Source: Halisarca cf. caerulea (lineage: Eukaryota > Porifera > Demospongiae > Chondrillida > Halisarcidae). Taken from it: a DNA stretch of 64,000 nucleotides. Shown piece by piece: positions 1 to 12,066 of this stretch; the first letter of the stretch is position 1; every line of letters starts with the position of its first letter. A program made the translations under genes and the position numbers. The stretch lies in NCBI GenBank assembly GCA_963170055.1, contig CAUJGJ010000040.1, positions 226,801 through 290,800 of the forward strand. The letters run 5' to 3'. The notes below the pieces were generated by a model, which saw only the letters and a program-made list of their open reading frames with translations, made no database searches and was not told the DNA's origin.

Positions 1-2079
1 ACAGTGACATCTGACACCCTAATCATCTGTGTAATATCATATATGGGTGTATTCTCTACCCATAATTATATACCTGAAAGTTAATCTAGTCTTACATATT
101 AATGTGCTGTATAGTTACCAAGTGATTTGGTGAGGTAAAGTAATTGCTACAGGGGTGTCTTATCGAGTCACCCATGCACTTAATCATAAGACGAATATGT
201 TGTTTCTTTGTTCACAAGTTTCAAGTCGGCGTTAAAGTTAAGAAGGATATATTAAATGTACATTCCACTGATATCCTACGTATATGAAGTATGAAGTAAT
301 CCTATGCAGTAGGATGGTATGGAGCAGTGATGGAGTACTTATAATTATACTCCATCATCACTCCTTATAGAATTACTTCTGTCTTCATTGACCTGTGCAG
401 GTCAACAAGACAATGATACAAGCACTAAATACAAAATTATATAGGTATATATATTCAATCTGCACAACCTGATAGAAGAACTAATGGAAAATTTAAACTT
501 TAAGTATGATTTACAGTCATATGTGGTTTTTCATGAATCTTACGTATATTACATATTGTAGTAAAGTGTGGTTTAAACGTGGCCAATGATGAATATTCTA
601 GATATTGAATTTAACCACAGATAACAAATTTTAGCTATCCAAACTTTTTTGCTTATGATTTTGTGAGTTGGCCACAGGGGTTCAGATGACCAAGGTTGGA
701 CTGTATACCCTGTGGTAAACTGGAACACTGACTAAAAGACAGTCTGTACTGCATGCTATGCTGGATTATGTACCATCACAAGCATTCATCCGGCACTCTT
801 TTGCTAAATTTTCGATGTACACAAGAAGTCCTTGACAAAGGAAGAACAAGTAGTTCCTGCTCCCTACTCCAGTCATGATGTTTCAATAACTAGAACATTT
901 ACAGTAACTACGTATTTTGAGTACTAACAATTATACGGAAAATGTACAGTGTAGTCCACTCTATTGAAATCAGCTTAATTCAATTTGTTGCTTAATTTAA
1001 ATTAATATAAAACTTCAATTCACTATAGTAATTGCAATACTAAAAAATTCTTGCAATGGGAATTTCCTCTTAATTTCAAAATGATGAAAACGTAGAAGAA
1101 TTCAAAATAGGAGACTTTGGTAAGTGTACAACTGTCTCAGTGTTCAGTCTTCCTAAATGATCACTTTATTTCCTGGAATCCAGTTACTCTAGTATCTTTT
1201 TTCAGGTGCAGTATTTGATAATTTTCTTGTAAGTATAACAATTATACTTCTATATACGTAGTTTTCTTATAGTGTTTGAAACCTTCATTTAGGTATTTAT
1301 TCAATCAGCCAATATTTAATGTCCATTTCTTATGAATCAGATTTCATCTAGTATGTAAGGAACCCAACATTAGCCACAGAGCGTATTGTGGTTACTCATA
1401 CATAGTTTAAAATTCCTGTCCTGGTATAATTCAAACTTACTGCTAGCTCCTCAGAGATTTAATTTAAGTGCACTGCACTGTATATTATATGTACACCATG
1501 TATACTGAGTTTTAAAAATACTCTGAGGTACGTTTAGGGGCCACTTTGGCTTAGAGACCAGTGATAACAATCTACAGAATTTTATATAATACACTGGAAA
1601 CTCTGATGGTGGACTTACCCAAAATGTGGTCACATTATAATTCATCTCTCTCACAAGGATATAACTTGAGGTCCCAAAATAATTCCGCCTTATTGTTCAA
1701 CCTTCCAAAGAGACAACTTCTCTACAAAGAACAAATCAGCCGAATTTATGATGTCCCCAAATTAAGTGTCCTTTATTTAAAGGCTCCCCGGTATTATATA
1801 TGTTCACCATATCATACATCGCATATGTATGTATGTATGTGCATGCAACTGCGCTAAATTCAATGGCAGTAGTCTTGTTACAAATCATCAAGTGTGGTAC
1901 ACTAACACTGTATCAGCTACAGGATCCCTAAATAGCCTTTATTGGTATTTGTAGAAACTGGTGGAAATAGGACCATTATAATATGTCTATAACGTCAATC
2001 CATCTAAGACTATCTAAGTGGTCAAGGAACAGCATTCTGAAGGAGCATAGATGGAAGGAGTAATGGCTCTATTTCGTAA
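1..2079. other. AT-rich stretch without recognisable gene
   Basis: I find no exon with convincing splice sites and coding character here. The only structure I can name is a short dispersed repeat at about 141-241. The missing first (signal-peptide) exon of the secreted-protein gene that starts at 3928 could lie here or left of the window, but I could not find it. Confidence 0.5.
141..241. repeat. Dispersed repeat, copy 1
   Basis: The stretch with 'cacccatgcacttaatc' and 'caagtttcaagtcggcg' recurs in diverged form at 10306-10405 ('cacccacgcacttaatcg', 'caagttgcaagtcggcg'). The two copies align over about 100 bases in the same orientation. No coding content is evident. It is probably part of an uncharacterised transposon family. 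Confidence 0.6.
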
Positions 2080-3215
2080 CACAGGCATCAAAGTCACAAC
2101 TGATGTACAGAAACACCTGGGCACCACCCTATAGGTAGTGATCATGCAACAAGTATTAAGGAGATATTACAAAAGGTAGTTAGCAATGGACAGCTCGCAT
2201 CAAAACCCTATTACTTGTACCCAAAAGGCAATCTCATGCAGCTTATATCATGTTTATCCATGGTCTTTGTAATCAATGATCATACTTAATGCATACAGCA
2301 TGTGATCTTGAGGAAGCCATTGCACAGGAATTTCTTCCAGTATTCACCAGCAGAGAAGTCATTGATGACATATGGGGGTTGCTAGCCTTACCAAAATTGA
2401 AAAAGAAGAAGGAGGCAGAATATATCAATTTGAAGTTACCCCAGCATACGAAGAGAAATATTGACATGGCATGGTTAAAGGGCACTTCATCATGGTTAAA
2501 TGTGATGAATTCCCTTAAAGGAACATGGTTTTGTACTACATACATAGGAGTGACTTTTGAGATGCCTTATGCTTACAATACAACTGGTCTCCACCTTGCT
2601 TGCCATCTCAGTGTGCTTGTGGGTGGAGCTTCACAGTTAGTTATGCAATGGATTGTCCAAGTGGGGGTTTCCAAGTAGGTAACACAACATGATTTGAGAT
2701 CTTACTGGAGAAATCTTTTCGGAAGTGTCTCACAGGTTAGCGATGAGCCAGCCCTGCACCTACATAATGGAGAGCACCTTTCCAATGCAACTGCTAACAA
2801 GATGACAATGCAAGGTCTGATTTGCATGCCCAAGGATTTTGTGGTAATCAATGGGCACTTAAACCCGGCCTAATGCTAGTTATTGTAACCCCAAGCAGCC
2901 TTGATGTGTAGTCTATTGCATGCAAGCATATGTATGAGAGAGAAAGCATCGCCAAAATGAAGAACATGCAACCCCAGGAAGTTGAAATGAGGTTCTTCAC
3001 TCCACTTGTGTTTTTGATTTTTGGTGGAATGGGTAGATCGGCCATGAGCACCCACAAGACTTTCTGATCTTATGCAATAGTTGTAAAATGCAAGGAGCTG
3101 TATATGGCCAGATCATTGCCTGGATGACATACAGGCTGAACTTTGCACTAATCCAATCATCCATCAATGCTCTTGGTGGTTACAGATCTCGACATGGATC
3201 AGCCGTCTGTTGTCC
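2080..3215 (+). mobile_element. Decayed retroelement, reverse-transcriptase C-terminal region
   Basis: Fragments in all three plus frames line up in order with the C-terminal part of a reverse-transcriptase-like protein family that is repetitive in sponge and cnidarian genomes (recalled, not searched). They are GIKVTTDVQKHLGTTL near 2085, SHAAYIMFIHGL near 2232, a stretch ending GLLALPKL near 2289-2400, and FFTPLVFLIFGGMGRSA near 2995-3045. Stops and frameshifts separate the pieces, so the copy is dead. It lies just upstream of the first exon found of the secreted-protein gene and is not part of it. Confidence 0.7.
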
Positions 3216-3927
3216 TCAATCGTGTGCATGTGTTTGTCAATAACAAATGTAAATCCTAGTTCATAACAGCCATAATTGTTCATTTCACACTTTATTGTTA
3301 AATGTACGTATATAATACGTGTCATAGTCATCCTATTTTTCTCCTTAATCGCATATAGTGTTCAATATTCTTACATAATACTTGTTGTTTAATAATTAAT
3401 AATGATCTGCTGGATCGTGCCTTATATACGTAGTAGTAGCCACGGGCTATTGGTTCCCCAGATTACATAAGATTTGTGATACTGGATACTGGATGTGTTG
3501 AGTCGTCTTGTTACCTTATTCGAATTTCATCATTACCAGATTGCATGAGTACATTTTGATTCACTATGTATTCAATAGATAGAGGGCACCAATTGCATGT
3601 AGTCATATTGTATACAATGTTATGCATACTATGAATATACCTATAATTGAATAAATAGGGCATAACATTCAAAATTATTGATACAATCAAACTTGTTAAG
3701 ACACTCTTGGTGCCACTAAAATGTGCTGTTATAACCAAGTTGTTGTTGTAACCAGGACATTTAGTACAGAGACCATTGAATCCATTCCTGCCATGTGTGT
3801 TGTTGTTAAGAGGTTGATGTTGTAAACAGTGACTTTCTAACCAAGTTTGACAGTACTATGTTTTTGCCTATGAAGTATAGTTGTAGTAATGTATACTGTG
3901 ATTAAATTCTCTTATTTAATTTTATAG

Positions 3928-4227
3928 GTGTGTTGAATGCTACAGCTATGAAGTAGCTATTGTTAAGAAAAATACGGTGATGATGACTACAAAATGTGTA
4001 CCTGTTCTTGAAGATACATGGGCCAAAGATTGTCTAATGGTTTTAGGTATCACTGAACCAACTCCAGAAATAATTGCTTCTGTATTGCAACAAAGAGAAT
4101 ATTGGAGTGTGTATGTTTGTCCTCACATCAAGTAAGTTTTTAATAAGATAATAATATTATGGTGATCAAAAGAAGTCTATCAAAGGACTTAATTGTGTGA
4201 TTAGTACTCACTGAATAGAATTAAACA

Positions 4228-4305
<78 letters not shown>

Positions 4306-4306
4306 T

Positions 4307-4365
<59 letters not shown>

Positions 4366-4391
4366 TGTGTGTGTTTATGTGCGTGTGTGTG

Positions 4392-4448
<57 letters not shown>

Positions 4449-7200
4449 TTGTGTGGGTGTGGGGGTGTATGAGTGTGTGAATGTGTGTATAAGTGTACGT
4501 GTGTGGGTGGGTGTTTGTATGTGTACATACATATACTAGTACTAGTATATAATTCAGGTTACTATGAAAACCTTTGCCCCTGAAGATGTTCACAATTAAG
4601 TAAAGTGCCTGTCCAACTGACTTTTTTAACAAGCGTAACTTAAATGAGCATTGCACCTAAAGTTTCAGCTCCCAAGTTTGCATTTTGGGAGGTGAAACTT
4701 TAGGTGGTTGCTTACATTTGCTAGTGAAATCAGTATGTAGTGGCAAGTCTTACCACAGCAAGGATTTTTCTCAGAATTTTACAATACGTACAATATAATA
4801 TTACACGTACATACGTAACTTCATGGATGTGTACAGTATTATACATATATGTGTTCACATAGGTAATTATGTGTGTACATGTGTGTGTGTGTGCATGCAT
4901 GCATGTGTATAATACTATTATGATGGCATGTGTGTGTGAATTAGCTCAAAGTGGCATTGTCCTGTTTGTGGATTGTGTGCTCACAAGACTCAAGGAAGCA
5001 TAATTTTTAAGGGGAGGGTTTATGTATTGTGTACATATACAGTTAAAGATGAGGAACACCTAATGCATGGACATTTCAAAATTCATTGAAGCTACGTAGG
5101 TGTCTATTCTGCTGCAATGATAATAGAGAGGCCAAAGCAATCATCCAAATATGTGGAAGAAAGGAATTTTTTTGTTATGAATGGACAATTATGTTTCCAT
5201 AGGGTGTACAGCATATGGTGCTTTAACGGGACTTGACACCTTAGTGACATACGTATGCAGTAATACAGTAGACTTGCTACTCAAACAACTGACACTTTAA
5301 CTTCTTCAGTGGTATGCTGTCACCTTCAGTAACAATGTAATTGATGGATTTTGTGAGCAATACGATGCACCTTTCACCAGTCCCTGTACCTGGACAATTG
5401 CATGCAAGTTTAAATTAGTGATCAGCATAGTAGATCCTTCCCAGTGAGTGTTGGTCTTCGTCAAGGCTGTGTATTGTCACCTTTGCTCTTCTCCCTTTGT
5501 ATCTCTTTTCCCTTTGTACAAATGGACTGGTTGATGCTCTACTCAATGTGACAGTCAATTCACCATCAACGGTGAAACCATCCCACTCCTTTGAACCTAC
5601 AAATACCCAGGATGTTATGTAAATGAGTTCCTTGATCTGATTATCATGGTGGCCAGCAGAGTGGAGGCGAGAAGGAAGACAGCAGCCTTCTTCTATAACG
5701 AATGCGATCCTCACCTGGTATGCCTTTTGGCCAATCTTGTTAAGAAGTTGTTTGCTTGTTTGGTACAGTCAGTGGTATTGTTTGCCTCTGATGCATGGGG
5801 TTGCCTTTCGTCAGTGCCTGCTTTGGATCAGCTACAACTGAGATCTTTTAGGTCCTTCTTTGGATTACCTAGATTACATCCCAGAGTCCCTCTGTTGGTA
5901 GAAATGGACTGTTTTTCATTGCATTGGGAGGCAAAAATGAGATGCATTTGGTTCTGGCACAAAGTAATAACCCACCCCGACTAGGCCATACAAAATTATT
6001 TTTATATTTCTGGTCTCCTTCCTCGTCAAAAAAATCAGGGGAAAAAGAGAAATCAGTGAGCACGCTGGGTTCAACCCTGACCAACATATTGTAAACTATA
6101 CCTAGTATAGCATGTGTGCTCAGTTTCAATGCATGCACAACCATTGTGTTATTGTGGGATTAGCAGCTGACTGGTTCCATACAGACATGCACTCCTCATC
6201 TAATTATGCTTTAAAAATAAAAATAAAAACCCTGGTCACCTGATCAATTTTCAAAGATGGCCTCCACCAGAAGCATATTATATATTTTGTGTGGCCTTAT
6301 GACAATCAGATCATTAGAAGAGCTGTTTTGGAGACTATGTTTCTGAAGGGAGGTAGCTGGGAGGCCAGACTACAGGGCTGTTTTGAGTTGTTTGGGTGGG
6401 GTAACCATATGATGATTTCCCTGAATCTGAGAAATATTAGTGGAAATCAATTGTAGGATATGTTCCAGAACATCACTCAGAGGAATGTGCTGATTGAGTG
6501 GTCAAAAGAGATGACCTTCAAACCTAAATTGGCAGTACTACACCAGATCTTTGACCTGAGATTGACTCAGAGGTACTGGTCCATGTGTAACAGATCCATA
6601 CGTTCTATACTCATGAAATTGAGGGGTAGTACGGCCCAATTCCATATAGAACTTGAGAGATTGTGTTGTGTCAATCGCTCCAATACAACATCTTGGGAGT
6701 GTGGTGCTGGTGCATGATATTGAGGACACTGTCCACTGGATGACATCTTGCCCTGCGTGGTATACTCAACACAAACCACTGATTGATCATGTCAGCCAAA
6801 TCATCTATCATTTTGATACCATGGACATGGATAAAAAGATGATATGAAAACTGCTAAACTGCTGTATGTCATGTGGTGTGCCCGATTTGTATAACATTTA
6901 ACTATTCTTCATTTCTGATGAAGATGTTTCTTTTCCCGTGTCTCATTGGGTATGCTGTACCCTAGTGTTGTTGTACATGTGTGCACATAATAAATTGATA
7001 NNNNNNNNNNNNNNNNNNNNNNNNNNNNNNNNNNNNNNNNNNNNNNNNNNNNNNNNNNNNNNNNNNNNNNNNNNNNNNNNNNNNNNNNNNNNNNNNNNNN
7101 NNNNNNNNNNNNNNNNNNNNNNNNNNNNNNNNNNNNNNNNNNNNNNNNNNNNNNNNNNNNNNNNNNNNNNNNNNNNNNNNNNNNNNNNNNNNNNNNNNNN

Positions 7201-7249
<49 letters not shown>

Positions 7250-8183
7250 GGAAGATGGTCATTGCTAGTGGCGGCCATCTTCCTCCAATATATATATATA
7301 TATATATATACCGTACTCGCTCTAAAAATTTGTCACATCCAGTGCACCGAAAATTTTGTCTTTCTATTAGAATAGAATAGGAATAGAATAGGATTTACCA
7401 TTGTTTGCCCTGACAAAAAGATAGAATTTTCAGACGAAAATTAGAATATGACGAAGCTTTAAAAATTTCTGTTGAATCCTAGAATTCTAGCTTTAAATTA
7501 GTAATGGCTGATGCACCATTTTTGACCCTCTCACCTACTTCAACAACTTATAAGGGCTCCAAAAATCACCAAAAAAGAACGAAATGAGTGCAGATGGTAT
7601 ACATTTCCTTCTTTAAAAACAAAGAAAACATCACAGGTGTCCGTATTGGTGAGACTCTGTGTCCATAAGAGCAAAATACACCCATTGTAGTTGATCGTTG
7701 CAAGTGAAATCGGCAAGTAATGCTGGAAGATGACAAATTATTAGATCACTTCCGGTACCTGACTAAAATTGGAATCACATGACGGAAATTAGAATGTCTG
7801 CTAATTTGATAGGTTTAGAATGTAAATAAACCAAAGGCCTGACGAAAATTAGAATGACGAATTTTAAGAGTGAATACAGTATATGTATATATATGTGTTA
7901 TATATGGTTATATCCTGGTACAACCATGATATCCAGGTTATATATATCGCCCGAGACCGAGGCGAAGCCGAGGTCGCGGGCGATGACCTGGATATCATGC
8001 AAGTGAACCAGGATACACCTAACTTATATCCCATGCAAATTGATTTTCAATTAGTAGACTTGATTGACAATAATTGCTTTCATTAGCACCAAATTGACTC
8101 TATTAACACCTGGTAGTTATTACCCGGATGATAACTACCATACATGCCCAGTTTTTCCTTTGATCTTTCACAAACTGGGATAG

Positions 8184-8221
<38 letters not shown>

Positions 8222-8487
8222 TGGCTGTTTGTGAAAGATCAAAGGAAAAACTGGGCATGTATGGTAGTTATCACCCGGGTAATATCCACCAGGTGTTAAT
8301 AGGGTCAATTTGGTGTTAATGAAATCAATAATTGCCAATTAAGTCTACTGATTGAAACATGGGATAGAAGTTAGTTATATCCTGGTTCACTCGCATGATA
8401 TCCAGCTCATTGCCTACGATCTCGGCTTCACCTCAGTCTTGGGCGATAACCTTGATATCATGCTCGTACCGGGATAGAACTATAGTA

Positions 8488-8522
<35 letters not shown>

Positions 8523-8536
8523 ATATATATATATAT

Positions 8537-8578
<42 letters not shown>

Positions 8579-11500
8579 GGATGGATGGATGGATAGATAA
8601 TAATTTTGTATGCACAAAAATCCGAGCTTGAATGATGAATGAGACAATTATACAAATGGTAAGTTGTGTAAATGCAATTCAATTGCATGGTCACATTCCA
8701 TAATTTGGTGGGTTATAATCATGTGCATACTATACATTTGCAGTAATTGATGCATGGACAGAATTTATGTCTACAAACACCATAGTAATAGAATATGACA
8801 TCTGAATGGAGTATTCTAGATTTAAGAATAGTTTGTTTGTTTTTTTCCAACCCTGAGTGTATGCAATATAGAGAGGTCCTCTGTATACGTAGATGTGTGG
8901 TGCTGTGTACTGATGTAGATATGTTGAGTACATATGTACCTAGGACTAATGAGCCCTTGCTAGGAAAGATGAAAATATTTTAAGACCTTTGGATTTAATA
9001 ATGAACATCTCACTGAGCTTGCAATGGTGACTGTGTGCAAATCTATTCACAGATATGTGTCATACGCATTTGACTTTTTTCATTTGCGTGTGTCTAGGAC
9101 AGAGATGTGTATAAACACAACTGTTGTGAAGATGAGTGCAATTCCTGTATGCAAAGTGACTAAACTGGTGTACCGTGACTGCTGGTGTGGAACTGTGCTT
9201 TGTCTGAATATACCACAACCAACTATCAATGAAAGAATTGTGTGCTTTGCAAACTTCAAATCTCTCCTTGGCCAGAACAGTTTGTTTGTGTATCCTATTA
9301 TATCTGAACTTGAGGAAGACGATGATTTTGTCATGGATACATCCAGTGGTCGCACATGCAACATATTTGAGCTTGCAGATAGGAGATTTCGGACAGAAAA
9401 TTTGGACATAAGCTTCCTTAGGCAGAATACTTCATCAAATAAACGTGGTGTCAGTATTTTGCTTGCAAAGAAAAATGAGGTATATATGTATTGCATTTGG
9501 AGCACTTATAACATTCACAATACATATAATACAATGTATGCTATCATTCTAATTGTAGGAAATGCCATCACCAGCCAAGACTGTGGCAAGCAGTAAGATA
9601 ATGACCATCAGCAACTGTACAAAGGAGAAATTAACAGATAGAGTAGGCTCTAGCAGTTCAGGAACAACTCCAGTGGCATGCTGTTGTAAGGAGTTACCAA
9701 TATCCATTGAACAGCTGTGAGTATCATACATACTTGCATATTATACTTACACTGTCAATAACACCACTTGGGGAGTAGGGGAAAATGTCCCACAATTATG
9801 CAGCAATCCTGTATACAGTCTCACATATAGCAAGGCACATATGTACGTATGTGGAATTATATAATATTATATAATATTAATACATAAAATATTTGTCATC
9901 AGACCATGACAAATATTACATGCCCACCATGAAATGTTTGGAGCTATCTTTGAGTGACAAAGATATAGACATTTTGGGAGAATTTAAGGTGATGAGTGTA
10001 GCTAATGATTTACTGTAGCAAGATTCATTCAAGAACTATATAGAATGGTTAATACATTCCCTTCATATATATATGTGTCTATATATAAGTTCTCAGCAAA
10101 AATATGGTCGATTCTAATTGTGTGGCCATGTTTTTTTGCGTCATCCCTGCATATGAACCACTACCGTGGTTCATGCTATATATTTATATATGCTATAGAT
10201 ATATCCTGGTACAAGCATGATATCCAGGTTATCACCCAAGACAACAGCATACCTGATCTGACTAAATTATTACCGAGCGGTTTAGCGAGGTTAATTGTTT
10301 CCGTCGCATAGGGGAGTCTGATTGAGACACCCACGCACTTAATCGTATATTTTGGCCAATATGTCGTTCCTTTGTACGCAAGTTGCAAGTCGGCGATAAT
10401 GGTAAGTAGCAGGAAAGTGGCAATCATAGAAGCGGGCAAAGGTGTTCTATGTGATAAGGTAAACATTATGTGCATTTCCTCACTGGATACTTAACAAAAG
10501 GCGCACAAAGTCACTTACGTTTGTGTCTCTGACAGTCCCATCTTGTCCAATAGGATAAGTTAATTCATCTTTATCATTTTTAAACAATAATTTCTAAAAC
10601 TTCTATGCGGCGATTTTTAAGTTTCTTCCGCTAAACAGTAGGATTCGCAATTTTGTTGTTCGGGTGATCGAATTGAGTAGCCATTGTGTCAGCCATTCTG
10701 TCGGACATCTTTAGGGGCACCTTCTTTGCGACTGCGCATGCGCAAGGACACGTGTAGATTAATATGGGGCTCTCTCCAAGAGTGCTCTGTTTACTTTCTT
10801 TGTTGTTTAGGCGAAGTTTTTAGGACTTCTTTTTCTGGTAACTTTGTTCGGGGGCAAGCTATAAAAATGACCAAATAAAGAAATTACGCGCTGCTAGCAA
10901 GCTTTCCAATAAACTGGCGGGCTCATTTTGCTTGGAGCCGAACATCATGTTCTATCTATGGTTTTCGTAAGAAGTGCTTTTAGCGAAAACAAATATGAAA
11001 TGTGAAGTGTCATAACAAGGTATTGATTGACAAATTACAGTTCGATATTGTTCATGTGTTGTCCACTTTGCTGTTGTGTTTCACTTCTAACATCATTACT
11101 GTGACCGGCATGGAACACTAAGTTGCCTCATTTGACTAACTACTGCTTATGTGCACCACTTTGCACCATCATGTAATAAAATTATATATATTCGATTGAT
11201 ACCATATGCAATGTGTGGTTATATCTGATCGAATGTAACGGGCCGGGACACTTCACATTTCATTCAACATTCTGATACATCCAGCTTATTTTCACTGGTA
11301 TTGCTGGTATGCCGTGTTCTAAGATTATACATGCAATACAGCAAAGAAAACATTTACTGTAATTGAGTACACAATGTAATCACCTTGACGAAGTCTATCA
11401 ACGAACTTGAAGTTTGTCAAAATCTATAAGTCGATCTGAGCATAGATACTGTATACATCTATGGTCTGAGGGATGTACGTAGTACATTTATGGAACATGC

Positions 11501-12035
11501 ATGGGTTATGTCATATAATGTGACATCTGTGGATATAGTGAATGAGTATATTATATGTACATCTGCATATAGTTAGATTCTGATTTTGACTGAATTATAC
11601 CAGGTGAAATGTGTCTGAAGACAGCCGTTTGCAGAACCATGGATTTCATTGCTATCAAAAAAATCAAATGTAACCCAAAATTTGAACCTATGTCATACAC
11701 AGCCAGGCCTGTAGCGAGGGGGGGGGGGGTTGTTGGGTTCGGATGAACCCCCCCCCCCCCCCCCCCTTAAGAATCACCAAACAATAGAAAGTAAGTTCTA
11801 AAGGAGTATGTAGCCTTGTTTAGACCCACACGGCATATATTCCCTTTGTTTCGTTGCTCTATCATCACTAAACGCTACCCAGAACGATACCTGATCACAA
11901 TTGGCCTCCATTTTGTGATAATGTCATTTACCATCACAGTGACATTTTGTACTATGTATTCTGTAACTCGTTTGCTCTGTGGATAATTTTGAGGGTATTT
12001 TGCATAGGGGATCAATGTATAGTATGTGTGTGTGT

Positions 12036-12066
<31 letters not shown>

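Noticed and set aside
2289..2678. Plus-strand open frame as a host gene
   Set aside because: Its first third matches the retroelement and the frame then leaves the alignment; it is a chance open stretch in a dead element.
4208..4539. Thr-His, Arg-Glu and Cys-Val open frames
   Set aside because: Translations of the (CT)n/(GT)n microsatellite; the same applies at 12012-12308, 22127-22452, 30439-30857 (repeat part), 33060-33196, 34107-34515, 39636-39867 and 60506-60800.
9902..9992. Possible extra exon reading [17 protein letters not shown]
   Set aside because: It vaguely resembles the NPYYQKY exon, but the preceding exon ends in phase 2 and the available acceptor would give an immediate stop; the exon at 13733 fits phase and sequence.
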